Of a DNA stretch of 64,000 nucleotides, positions 53,498 through 64,000 are shown piece after piece. The position numbers and the translations under genes are program-made. The notes beneath the pieces were generated by a model. It worked only from the letters and a program-made list of their open reading frames with translations, did not search any database and was not told the origin of the DNA. Location: contig CAJQUW010007057.1 of the NCBI GenBank assembly GCA_907163375.1, positions 1 through 64,000 on the forward strand, read 5' to 3'. The stretch comes from Prostheceraeus crozeri. Its lineage: Eukaryota > Platyhelminthes > Polycladida > Euryleptidae. Position 1 is the first letter of the stretch. Each line of letters opens with the position of its first letter.

Positions 53498-55877
53498 GAA
53501 TAGCCAATAGAAACCTTAATCGACTCTACAACGACTGAGATCTATGTGTTTGATAAGACAGAGACGCCTTGTTGCTGTATTGACAGTGGGAGTAGATTAA
53601 GTCAATTACATATATTATCCTCCGTCCGTCTGAAGCTTGCTCCATACAAGTCCACCAACATGCGCTATTGTGACTTTTAGGTTTCGCTTATTTTCAAACT
53701 TTTCACCAAGAAATCATTGGATTAGGCTCTCCCGAAAGCTAAATTGCTGACATAAAAGTCTGAAATTTTTCACACATTACCTGGACAAACATTGTGATAA
53801 CATTTGACGAAAAGCATCAATTTTCAATATGCAAATAATGTTGCGTGAATCTGAGTCCATGAATCATATCATGATCATTTATTATGCATCGAGGAGAGCA
53901 TTTGGAATTCAAATGTCATACAAATACTACTTATTGCAATTTGTAGTTGTAGTGGCCGCACATATAAGTGCATTTTGTGCACTTTCCTAATCACCTAAAT
54001 CCATTGGATATCGGCAAATCGATCACCTTCTTTAAAGCCACGTTTGAAGTTATTTGAAAATCTATAAATACATTGGAATGGATATATTTTGAAAGATTAT
54101 TTTCCACATTTTCATCACATGTACTTCAGTTGTAGGCCTATTCCATTCACAAGTCAATCTTGTTATGTAGTCCTAACTGACTTGCTAGTGCACTCAACCA
54201 TTGGTGAACTGCCATTTATATCATGAAGATTATCAATGGATTCCATCATTGGAAAGTGCAGACACCAAAAGTGCATTGTCCGGTGAAGTCAAGGAAGTGG
54301 CGAGTGCCCCCCCCCCGTCGTCGGGATATCAAGACGCTTCAAAGGCCGACATGAATAGGGTCAATTTTTGACATCAAGATAAGTCACAGCCTAAAGTGAT
54401 GGCAGCGTATTCCGATCTATGGCATTTTATACAAACAGATAACTTGAAGGTATCTTCCGTACCATCAAACTGTCTCCTAAAACAATATCTAATATTTTAG
54501 GCCTATTTTATATTCAATTCTTATTTTTCAATAGATTGTGAATATGCCAGCATCTGTAGACTTTATGGCGGTATTATTTTTATTTGTAGTATGATTGCTC
54601 TACTTTGCAATTTAAAAGCACAAAGGTTAAATGTACATTGTAAGAAGATTGTCATACCATAGAGGACAATATAATGCAGAGTATTCGTTAGCGTCCTCGG
54701 ATAATCTGCATCGTTTGTCCGATGAATGTATGACAATATTCCTATTCTAAATCATCCAATGTGTATCAGTTCGAACGCATAAAAGGACCCATGTGCATGT
54801 ATAACTTGAACAATATTTCATAGATGACGGTATTATGTTGAATATGACACAGAGCATAAATCCATTGGTGCCGGGATAATTTTTATACAAATTTTATATT
54901 TTTGAATGTGCTCAACCCATACAGTTAGGAATGCGACCATTATTTAGTTTGAAAACGCTTTAGTTAGCAAATACATCGACTTTTAGAAATGGGTCGTTTT
55001 CGAATAAATCAACAACCAACCTTGAAAATCGGATAAAATAAATTTCATCTGAACTGAGCAATAGAAGGAATAACAATAATCAGGAAGATGAAGAGTAAAA
55101 AAAGAGTGGCTCAAATATTGTGTCGCTTGAACTAACCTATTTGCTGTCACTTTCATGAATCTCAGCACATGACATCATAACTGTAAATGAAACAATAATT
55201 CGAGCACCGGGGTAGTTCAAGATTGAGTCTAGCTTGCTTTGGATGACGATAGCCTATGATGAAACAGTAAGCATTTGAGCGTGGTTCACGCGCATCCACC
55301 GATGTTTAGGGTCATTGGTGGCCTGCGGCAAACCCCGCGTAATAGAGGGTGGCATGCCACGCAATGCGATGGATCCTAAATATTTTTTGCGGAAGCGGAG
55401 ATTATGACCAAAAATTGATTGCTTCATAATCGGTCTATGTTTGCCACATCAGACAGTGTCAGGCTGAAAATACAAGGAGCATTGATGAAGATCTTAAAGG
55501 TCTTTGCCTCATTGTGACACAAGCATAAGTCGAAAAATGGCACACAATTCCCAAATTATACTTCCAGTCGTCTTACGAGCTACACAGCGTCAAACATCGC
55601 AAAATCCAATTTGTTTATGTCGATCCATGTACTTCCGAGTTTTGTACACTTAACACCGTAAAACATTCATTTAATCACTCAAAGTGAGATTTGTCATTTT
55701 TATGATGATGATTACACTTTTATGGCAGACATCTTCCAAATTAAACAGAAATGTGATATTCCTTGTAGCCGGTAGCTTTCCCCAACTACTGTTAAGAAAA
55801 CGTCTGACGGCAGATATTATTGCTGCAGATCAGCAAACAGACTTTCATGATCACAAAGCGATATTCACAGAATTTAC
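53498..55877. other. No gene recognised
   Basis: 2.4 kb without a supported gene. It includes a poly-C tract of 12 near 54308. Confidence 0.4.
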
Positions 55878-56363
55878 ATGTATTACATGTATATAGACGA
55901 TCTGTGTATTATTAATTACAAACATTTCGCTTCTTTAATTCCTAAAATTTATCCACCAAGTCTGGAGGCAAGTAGAAGTGGAGATAATGATAACAATATT
56001 GAATATTTAGACATTAAAATGCAAATCACTAATACAGAAGCGGTTACCTCTGTATTTCATAAGGTTGATAACTTCAATTTTCCTGTTACGCTCTTAAAAT
56101 TTCCTCAAAACACTATGCCTTACAAAATAGGTATCAAAGTTTTCGCGGGACAGGTTTTGAGATATATTCGCATCTGTACACATGAGAGCGATTTTATTGA
56201 AAAAATAAATCGTACCTCCACCACCCTCATTGCGAGAGGTTATAATCGCTTTGATCTTAAGCGCAGTGCTGAAAAGCAGTTACACAAACACAGAGAGACT
56301 TTATTGAAATACGGTTATTTCTCCGCTAAGCAACTTTTGGACAACTGCCCGAACTTTATTTAA
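55878..56363 (+). pseudogene. Naiad-type PLE, RT palm-to-C-terminus fragment
   Basis: Opens with RT motif C (YMYIDDLCII), followed by LIPKIYPPSLEASR, EYLDIKMQI, then VFAGQVLRYIRICTHESDF and LIARGYNRFDLKRSAEKQL, ending KYGYFSAKQLL. The pattern GVxxxQLVRYxRxC...LxxxGYxxxxL is the C-terminal part of the RT I associate with Naiad elements, which end here because their nuclease is N-terminal. Upstream RT motifs are absent. Intact as a frame, but only the last quarter of the protein. Confidence 0.6.
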
Positions 56364-57329
56364 GTTCCTTTTCCATATTTCCAGTTTAGTCAGTTCGAAT
56401 CATCTCGATGGCGTAGTCAATGTATCTGACTACATGTCCGAGATTTTTCTTTCGAGGCTGCTTTCTTTAAAGCAGGGCCCCGCTTGAGCGAGTTTGAACG
56501 TACAGGAATTAAGGGGCCGAAACGTGAATCTTGCTCAAGTTCCTGCTGATGACCTCTATTGCTTTTGTCCTCATCAACTTTATCACAGCATATATCAATT
56601 ACCTGTTTTAGTCGCACTTCATGTAACCTGTGGGAAAGCCAGATCGGTCCTTTGGAGGGATCAAATTCTTTACTTTTCATTATCTTCAGCTTCATCTTCT
56701 CACTTCGATTGAAGCATTTGCGTAACACCACACGTGGTTGACCAGTTATCCGCATTAGAAATGGCAGGTCTGTTTGTAATTGTATTTGACTGATAGCAGA
56801 TTGGGATTTAGATAAGTTACAAAGTTTGAAGTATATAAGCAGACACACAGGTGTCATGTCTATAATCACTCCTTTTTAGACGCTAATGTCATAAGTAAGT
56901 TGTTAGATTTATAATTTTGTTTAAAACGCAGTAATAAGTTATATTTTTTTTCTTTCAGTTTTTAGTTAGGCCTATAGTATTATTATTTTTCTTTATGATC
57001 TACCGGAGGTTAGCCTCAACCAATTTAATTATCTTGATAGTATGTCTGAAGTTGATGGTGGACTAGTTCCCCGCCTTCTGACCGCTACTAGCTGGACACT
57101 GTCCTTCGTGCTATACCTATTGGTACTAATCTAATTAATTCTCATTACAGCTTTTCACGTTAAGCTATTTTTTTTCTTCTTTTTGACAATCAATATGACA
57201 CATTTAATTAATTGTCCTGTACTCACAATATCAGTGACTTACACGTATGTTATACTCGTAGTTTTCACAACCACTTTCTCTCTCTTAACATTATGGAAAT
57301 TATGCATAAAAAAGTATTTAGCGTTAATG
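56364..57329. other. No gene recognised
   Basis: Between two Naiad fragments. A 150-codon minus frame (56417-56869) is rich in Lys/Arg/Ser but shows no family feature and is probably chance. Confidence 0.4.
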
Positions 57330-57538
57330 CGATGGAATGGGTAGCGCCCTCCACTCAAGCCTCGCTTGCGTCATGTCAATCCAATAGATGCTTATGCTGT
57401 AATGCTTTCAATCTTTCCTCTTCGTTCACTAGTTTTAGTACAGGTGGAAATTTCACATTCGATAAGACGGGTAAATTCAATTGTAAAACCAAAAATGTGA
57501 TTTACTTACTCTCTTGCATTCTAAAATCAATACAGTAA
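57330..57538 (+). pseudogene. Naiad-type PLE N-terminal CxxC/GIY-YIG fragment
   Basis: SNRCLCCNAFNLSSSFTSFS followed by FNCKTKNVIYLLSC: the cysteine cluster plus the first (GIY-like VIYLL) strand of an N-terminal GIY-YIG domain. The YIG half is missing; the frame stops at 57536. It lies downstream of an RT C-terminus on the same strand, so it belongs to a second element copy rather than the same one. Confidence 0.5.
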
Positions 57539-57702
57539 TGATATGTGTAATAATAAGTAATACTGATAGTAATAGTGAAAACAAAACAACCGCAAAGGAC
57601 GGATACAACCAAAACAAACTAAAATATATGTGTGAAATACTGAAATGGTATAACCAATAAAAAAATGCTAAGAAAACAAACAAACAGTGTTAATTTTATT
57701 GT

Positions 57703-58190
57703 TTAAAATGCGCACTGCGATGTCAGCTGCCTGGCTGAGAAATATCCAAACTTGATTAGAAAATTGTTATGACCGGTTAGGATTTTCTCAGTACATGCCT
57801 TCATTTTAGACTTACAATATCCTCTGCTGCTCATCACAAAAAGTGTCATATTAATTCGTTTAATTAGATCTTCAAGATGCGAGCAGATGCGACAATAACG
57901 TAAAACCTGGCCGGCAAATACTCCCATGTTATAAGGTATTGCACTGTCTGGAAATGTCAACAGAACAACAGGGAAATCAAAATCTTCCACTTTATGATAT
58001 ATTGAGGTTCGAAGACCGTCACTACTAGATTGGAGTCTCACATCGAGGTAAACAACGGCTTTGTCATTGACTTCGTTTCTATCTGCAAGAAGCTCCACTG
58101 GGTAAATTTTTGGAATTAAGGTATTGAAATGCTTGTAATTTATTACGCATATATCGTCTATATATCTCGAAGTATAAAGTATTTGTGCTA
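57703..58190 (-). pseudogene. Naiad-type PLE, RT C-terminal fragment (minus)
   Basis: Starts at a RYIDDICVINYKHF motif near 58180 (a short frame change separates it from the main frame), then VVYLDVRLQ, DFDFPVVLLTFPDSAIPYNM, VFAGQVLRYCRICSHLEDL and KFGYFSARQL to the stop at 57703. It aligns along its length with the plus-strand fragment at 55878, but is a different, diverged copy. Confidence 0.6.
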
Positions 58191-58788
58191 TCCGAGCTCT
58201 ACCTACTTATAGAAAAATGTGCTAGGTTCAATCGAAAATGTTTAGAGTCTCAGCATTGGTTCGATATATAAGGATTATTGAATTGAAAACACATGGAATG
58301 CACATGCGCTTTCTTTATTCATCAGGTGCAAAGTGAAACAAAATGATGTAAGACCATCATAATTTCAATTTCATCGTAGATATAGAGGTTGTATGATCAC
58401 TTATGAAGGTAATCAATAGGACATATACATGGAAAGTATATAGAAAGCGAACTTTTGTCATAATTTTCTATGCATCAGGTCAAAGCATAGATTTAAGTAT
58501 AGAAGAACATATATGCGAACTACGAGTAATATAAGAGTCATCTCATACTGAAAGTGAAAGAATTCATAAAAAACTTATAGAAAAGTGATTTATGAATTTA
58601 ATTTTGGATGGAAGCGATCGACAAAACATTTTTCTCAAAATTAACGTTCAATTTTATTTTCAGAAAAAAGCTTGTAAAAAGGAAAAATTGACATTCAGCC
58701 CCTACCACGCGTTTCCAGATGCTCACTCAATATATTTGCCTATTGTTCGCATTCAAAAGTTGCTGTTTATGAACCCTTACTCTGGTTC

Positions 58789-58995
58789 TTAAGGATATCC
58801 CAGTTCTCCAATATAATAATTTTGACAATCGAGGCAGTTGATGACATATACAACATTACTGGTATCACAATTCATATTACAATTTATATGGAAAATGTGT
58901 CCATCAGATGTATATGAAGATCCTTCGTGTATGATGTTCAAAATATGAAATCGTTTATTTCTCAAGAGAGAACACGAACATGGGATGATACATGA
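58789..58995 (-). pseudogene. Naiad-type PLE, N-terminal CxC/GIY-YIG fragment (minus)
   Basis: CSCSLLRNKRFHIL (CxC cluster), then NCDTSNVVYVINCLDCQNYY and IGELGYP: the VVYVI and YYIG strands are both present. It breaks off before the catalytic arginine. It lies upstream, on the same strand, of the 57703-58190 RT fragment, so both could be ends of one element with its middle deleted. Confidence 0.55.
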
Positions 58996-59007
58996 TGACT
59001 TTTGCAA

Positions 59008-59450
59008 ATACAGAATGATGGTGAAGATGATACTCTACATTTACATAAAGCGATGAAATGTATACACGTGAAATGAAAGGGAAAAATGTATGAAATGGAA
59101 AGAAATGAAAATTGAGGCACTGGAAGGAGAGAAATTTTGAATTTCAACATGAAGTGGTTTTGTATGAATTTAATTAAAGCACAAGTAATATATTGTATGA
59201 ATGCAATTGGAGATCTTGAATATTTATTAATGTAAACGGCCTAGTATCAAAGCTTTATCAATGGCATCCCAAAACATGCTTTGCGCCTTAATGCTTCATC
59301 CCAATTATTAACGAGGATCGGAACGAGAATTTGATGAAGTGCACATTAGAAACAAATATATACATACATCATGTATATATAATGTAGAACGTAGTAACCA
59401 ACACTTTAAAGAATCTTACCTGAAAAGGAGCGTATGATGATGGAATTTCA
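59008..59450. other. No gene recognised
   Basis: Left flank of the Harbinger element. Low-complexity AATGAAAGGGAAAAATG-type sequence at 59070-59110. Confidence 0.35.
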
Positions 59451-59732
59451 GGGGCAGGCGACACGAAACGCTGTTAGGGAAAACTCTATTAGTGCTAACA
59501 GGATTGCACGCTAATAGACTTCATGAGGTGAGCGACACAAAACCTCTGTTAACGAGAAATTCTACACTGTAAACCGTAGACTGACAATTATCCTAGAAAA
59601 TTACTGACAAAATCAACCGACGATTGTCACCTCCAATATCCTGCGATATCCGACGAATTTGTAGGTTCTTCACCAACATCGAAACAGATGATTTGTATGC
59701 AAATTAACTAAACAAAACTGTTGAATATTGAT

Positions 59733-59995
59733 TGATTTTTTTCGATTAGTGATTGCTTGACTTTTGGGCAATCTGTATTATTGTGTGGCAAAACCATAAT
59801 TTATTTTGACGTAATTTAATTAATTACCTACATTTTTGATAAAATTTAAGCTATAATTCATTGCTATTCATTTTGTCGCTTTTTGTCAGATATTGTAGGT
59901 GTTCAGTGGCAATCTTCTTGCAAGAACTAACAATGACCGACAAAATAGATTTTGTAGGATAAATGTCTGTCAATTGTCAGTCAACGGTTTACAGT
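59733..59995 (-). other. Second copy of the Naiad PLE leader and start, inside Harbinger
   Basis: Near-identical to 5020-5283, including the ATG (read on minus near 59794) and about 20 codons, then truncated. Either a PLE fragment inserted into the Harbinger element or it was captured by it. Confidence 0.7.
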
Positions 59996-60182
59996 GTATT
60001 AGTGAGAGCAACTGAAATAGGGCTTAGATATCTAAGATTGATTTCCCACGATATTGCTAGCGTCTAAAAATAGTTCGAACGCTATCTTAACAACAAAATA
60101 GACAGCCAATCAAAAGCCTCGATTGTTCTTCAATGCGAGACCTTCCCTCTGTGAGATGTATAATTTCACATACTGTTGTGAG

Positions 60183-61681
60183 ATGATGGCGAAGAGACAG
60201 CGGAAGAAAGACTACACCACAGAGGAAATAAAACTGTTGGTAGAACTTTTTACCGAAAATAATGACTTATTAACTGCCAAGCATTGCAACGAAGTTACAC
60301 AAGTGAAAAAGGAAGACACTTATACCGAAATAATTAATCGAATTAATGCTGTCGGTGGTCAAGAACAGAGTCTGGATTCGATAAAAGAGAAATGGCAGAC
60401 CATGAAATCCGGGGTGAAACGAAAAGCGGTTGATTTCTTTGACGAGCAGAGAAAGGAGAGGAATAAAACAGGTGGTGGATTATCTGCAAATATTGATCAG
60501 ACTATAGAATCTGTGCTTACCGACCAAGAATTAAAGATTTATCGAATTATCCCGCCCGAAAGCGTCATGGGTAAGTACTAGTAATTCTTATCTATTCTGA
60601 AGAAATTCAAGACGATTGAAAAATTCTACACATTTAAAAGTTTTATCTTTATTCAAAAATGTATTCTAAAATTCTAAAAATGTGTAACCATAAAGGCAAT
60701 AGGGCCTATATACATTTCCATTATCATTTTAGTCTGTTATGTATTCAGCAAAATATTAGCTGCACAATCAATTTATTCACTTTTAAGCGAGTCAGTTTCT
60801 ATAATTACGATAATCAAGAAAAGATGATAGATTTAGATTTAGGCATAAACATAGCTTCCACATATAAATATATCAAGTATATCAGATATTTGTCATATTT
60901 GCTTCAGTGCTATGGTATATTTGGATAGCACCTTTTCCCATCTATTAATTCCTCAACTTCATTGATTCGTTTCAAAACTGCATTGATTATTTCCTAAACC
61001 CATTATGTTACCTTTATTTCTTTGGTAATTCAATATTTGTCATATTGCTGAAGCGTTATATGTAATATGGTTAATTTTGAACTGTAAAAAATGAAATATG
61101 ATTTAACTACCAAGGATATTAATATGTCCTTGATGATGATATTGAATGTGGTGAATAGGAGGCATAGTTAATTAATATTGTCAGGATAAAAATCAGCGTT
61201 TTGGTGACTCCTTTGTATTAACCTTGTGTTACTTATATAGATGTGTACAATAAATAAAAACAAAAGGCGTTTTTATTATTTGTACACATCTATGTAATTT
61301 TCGGAAGGTAAATACAAAGGAGTGACCAACTGCTGATTCTTATCATGCGGTCCTTGATACATTTACAACAATTGTTTAAGCATGACTTTGGATGAATCTT
61401 TTTATCAGTATTTTTCGGAATGTAGTGTAGGCCTACACCTATCCAATAATACAATGTCCTCTCTGTGTGTGATGCAAAATGTCGTTTATTTCCTATCTAG
61501 TTCATACATTGATAAAGCCTTTTTTTCAATTTTAGGTATACCGGGTGCACCGCAAAGTGGTCAGACAGTGGAAGACGATAGTGACGAAATGGATTCCTAT
61601 TCCGAAGAAGAAAACTTCGAGTGGTCCCGGACGCAAACTCGCAAACGCTGGATATCTACTAAAAGGAAGATTCAAAAGTGA
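60183..61681 (+). CDS. Harbinger Myb/SANT-like DNA-binding protein (two exons)
   Basis: Exon 1 (60183-60570) starts MMAKRQRKKDYTTEEIKLLV and encodes a trihelix/Myb-like domain (about residues 8-85, with the conserved aromatic or Trp spacing ending in IKEKWQTMKS), then a basic and a DQTIESVLTDQELKIYRIIP segment. Donor GG/GTAAGT at 60571; acceptor TTTTAG at 61531-61535; phase-1 join gives GIPGAPQ. Exon 2 is acidic (DDSDEMDSYSEEE) then basic and stops at 61679-61681. A coiled C-terminal tail typical of these proteins (MVDIEKKKLELAERESEV) remains at 61699-61785 in another frame, so the end is probably frameshifted. In active Harbingers this protein carries the nuclease to the nucleus and to the TIRs. 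Confidence 0.7.
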
Positions 61682-62190
61682 AGATACTACGCCGCCATGG
61701 TAGATATTGAGAAAAAGAAGCTGGAATTAGCTGAAAGAGAGAGTGAAGTGCGCATAGAATACTACAAAGCAAATACCTCATATTAAAAGGATTTGTTGGC
61801 GCGAGGTTATCCGTATCAAAACCAGCAACAGTGTCAAAACGAGCATCCGCGTCAAACCCAACAAGTGTTGACTGATAACAATCATTTTTACCAACACCCA
61901 TATTATCGACCATCCATTTACCAGGGACGATTTTGTGTTTTAAAACATATAGTAGCACATGTTCAATTTTCCAAAGTATACCATTTGGAAAAAGCATATT
62001 TTCTTTCTCCATTTTTTTAGAAAATCTTTATGTGCTCTATGTACTTTATGTGTATTGATTACATATGGTTAAAGAAAGAACTGAAGAGTTAAAGAAAAAT
62101 CTATTATTTTAAAAATGCTTTAATAGGCCTACATAGTCTAGTCTGCATTATGTGCAAATTTCTATGACTTAGAGTGATAAACAAACAAAA

Positions 62191-63268
62191 TCATGTAAAA
62201 ACTCGATTGACTAAGTCTTCACGTGCTCGATGTCCACTTCTTGTGGATTCATGGTCATTTCTTGTGGTCACGATCTCTTCTTCAGTTGTAGATGACGATG
62301 TGGTCGGAAAATTGATATTTTTCTCGATTGCCAAATTATGCAAGCAAGCACATGCCAGTATTATGTTTGAATTTTTCTTTGGTGAAAAGTTCAACTTTTG
62401 AGTAAGACAACGAAAACGCGATTTCCATAATCCGTTGCATCTCTCGACAATTGATCTGCCTTTTTTATGAGCACTGAGCAGCGTTGTAACGTCGTTGGGC
62501 TGTAGATGTTGGATTATCGAATGGAGTCATGTGTCACTCAAGTTGTGGATAAGCCGAATCACCAAGTACTGTAGGTCTATAATTGTTTATCACTTCATTA
62601 GCATGATTCCACATTTCTGAACGTCGGAGCATAAAAGCGTCGTGAGAACTACCGGGCTACCGAGCACTTAAGTCGAATATCTTGAGATCGAAATCACAAG
62701 CCAAATGGCAATTTATAGAATGGAATCCTTTTCTGTTCACAAAACTAGATTCTGTATAGGGAGATGGCGTTGAAACAACTGGGATGTGACATCCATCAAC
62801 AGCTCCAATTACTTGTGGAATACCGCAGTAACTGTAGAACTGATTCATATTGTAAGTCATTTTTTCTCTGGATGGCCACTGAATAAAATCTGAATGATTG
62901 CGACATAAAACATCCGATACCATGTGAATTGCACGACTTGTAGATTTGTCAGAAATTCCATGGAGGTCGCCGATCGTACGTAAAAATCCTCCTTGAGAAT
63001 AATAACGAAGAGCGCTACAAATTTGTATCTCTACTGATAAGGCTTGAGAACGATTTGTTAGATGAACTAAATCATTATAGAATTTATTACGCAGCTCTTC
63101 TACTGTTGACTTTGGAAATCGATATCTGTCAAAGAAATCTTCATCCCGCAGGTCTTTTATAGGATCGAATCGTTTTCTGTATAACCGTTGGGTTGATCGT
63201 CCAACGTCGAATTGTACTCTCCACATGCTTAATATGAACACTAGCGCTAATGGGCAGCTTACAGTCAA
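62191..63268 (-). pseudogene. HARBI1-type Harbinger transposase (DDE nuclease), frame-broken
   Basis: The N-terminal part (62657-63268) reads KRFDPIKDLRDEDFFDRYRF, then the helix-turn-helix (SALRYYSQGGFLRTIGDLHG, SKSTSRAIH-like KSTSRAIHMV) and the first catalytic Asp in VIGAVDGCHIPV, followed by VNRKGFHSIN. After a stop at 62657 other frames supply GSSHDAFMLRRSEMW (second Asp), LGDSAYP and IVERCNGLWKSRFRCL (catalytic Glu). The C-terminus (NIILACACLHNLAI, SGHRAREDLV) is at 62191-62400. All catalytic residues survive but at least two small indels or stops divide them. Start uncertain; codons before KRFDP may be non-coding. Confidence 0.75.
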
Positions 63269-63708
63269 TAGCTAACGCTGACTCATATCCTCTATTCGGT
63301 GACACTGACAATGAATGAGAAATCCACTTGTTTGAAGGTCTATTCAACCTATCCTAGATTCATAGATTCATGAATGAAAAAAGTCATATGCCTGTTATTT
63401 TAATCAATAGTAATGTACGGGTCCTAATGCAGTCGAATATGTCATATAGTGTGCAAATTGACTAACAGTGTCACTAAAGGTGCCTCCTACCACTGGTAGA
63501 AAAATGACTAACAGAGAGCATTATTTTTCCCTAACAGGCGTTTGTGTCGTTGGTATTCTGTTAGGGTAATAGACTGTCTCACTAACAGACTTCTGTGTCG
63601 CTCATATTCCTGTTACGCTAATAGACAACTCACTAACAGGTTTTCGTGACGTTCATTTCCTTCACTAATAGATTTTATCCAGTAACAGCGATTCGTGTCG
63701 CCTGCCCC

Positions 63709-64000
63709 AGATGATTTACGTTGCAGACTTTGTAAACTGGCTGACCCAAAGTGATATAAAGTTTGACTGAAGTCCTTAATGCGATGTTTCATCTTTTATT
63801 GCAGTTGAGTTGCAATTATACAGTCATTCGTGTTGTAACTTTGGGGCTGTTCATTAACTAAAATTCTGCCGGCTGAATATTAAACCGATTTAAGTAAGCC
63901 GAATAAATCGGCAGAATTTTCAGTCGGGCAGTTGTCAGTTGGAAAGTTACTGTTTGGAAGTACTTCGTGTAGTCGTTTAATGATTATAGTTTTTGGAATC
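63709..64000. other. No gene recognised
   Basis: Right flank of the Harbinger element to the window end; nothing supported. Confidence 0.4.

Larger units (their letters stand above)
59451..63708. mobile_element. PIF/Harbinger transposon, 4.26 kb, two convergent genes
   Basis: TIRs GGGGCAGGCGACACGAA(A/T)CG with CTGTTA following, matching at both ends. Subterminal regions repeat the modules GTGTCGC, CTGTTA and CTAATAGAC about every 50 bp. Internally a Myb/SANT-like gene (+) and a HARBI1-type nuclease gene (-), the normal pair for this superfamily. The expected 3-bp TWA duplication is not evident (TCA at left, AGA at right). Confidence 0.85.

Noticed and set aside
54301-54320. Poly-C tract as a G-quadruplex or regulatory site
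   Set aside because: A single homopolymer run, without the spaced G/C tracts expected.
56417-56869. 150-codon minus-strand frame
   Set aside because: No domain, no homology-like pattern, and it lies between PLE fragments in repeat-rich DNA; length alone is not support.
1-64000. CRISPR arrays, operons, ribosome-binding sites or bacterial origin
   Set aside because: Spliced transposon genes, microsatellites and metazoan retroelements show this is animal DNA; no regularly spaced short repeats of CRISPR type were seen.

Overview
The window looks like intergenic DNA from an animal genome, probably a marine invertebrate; an echinoderm-like deuterostome is my best guess, with low confidence. The DNA is AT-rich, transposons are split by GT-AG introns, microsatellites and MITE-like inverted repeats are common, and most intact reading frames are retroelement or transposase fragments. 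The palindromic octamer TAGGCCTA recurs at least sixteen times. The only good candidate for a host gene is a single-exon rhodopsin-class GPCR at 5425-6576 (-).

Left edge (1-3730, all minus): a decayed block from an integrated Polinton-like/adintovirus-like DNA virus. It holds an A32-type packaging ATPase, a putative capsid-type protein, a conserved core-type protein and a hydrophobic membrane protein. Three of the four are broken by in-frame TAA stops and frameshifts. Upstream lie a degenerate 35-bp repeat array and a 17-bp-stem hairpin with a GCGAA-rich loop.

Penelope-like retroelements (PLEs) dominate the rest. There is a Naiad-type 5' ORF with N-terminal GIY-YIG (3813-5087, -). Three PLEs lie in one orientation, end to end (13139-18062, -), joined at AT microsatellites. 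A near-perfect inverted duplication of a decayed PLE (arms 18063-21042 and 21918-24897) surrounds a deleted hAT element. A PLE copy with an inverted 3' end has a 12-bp target duplication (42486-43898). Further PLE scraps lie at 53 kb and 55.9-59.0 kb. Three of the PLE types carry hammerhead-ribozyme-like folds in their 3' UTRs.

DNA transposons: a 4.4-kb element with about 570-bp TIRs built from 160-176-bp units (30181-34619); a mariner remnant (37024-37972); a piggyBac with TTAA duplication (39206-42289); a 3.4-kb element with a 4-bp AAAT duplication and six copies of one subterminal motif (44229-47613); and a two-gene PIF/Harbinger element (59451-63708) that carries the 5' end of a Naiad PLE. 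A non-LTR (LINE) reverse transcriptase lies at 28164-30147. MITE-like inverted repeats, tRNA-like SINE sequence and tandem duplications fill much of the remainder. Almost every mobile gene shows a defect (stops, frameshifts, lost catalytic residues), so the window reads as a nested graveyard of mobile elements with two or three fairly recent events, chiefly the large palindrome and the PLE with an intact TSD.
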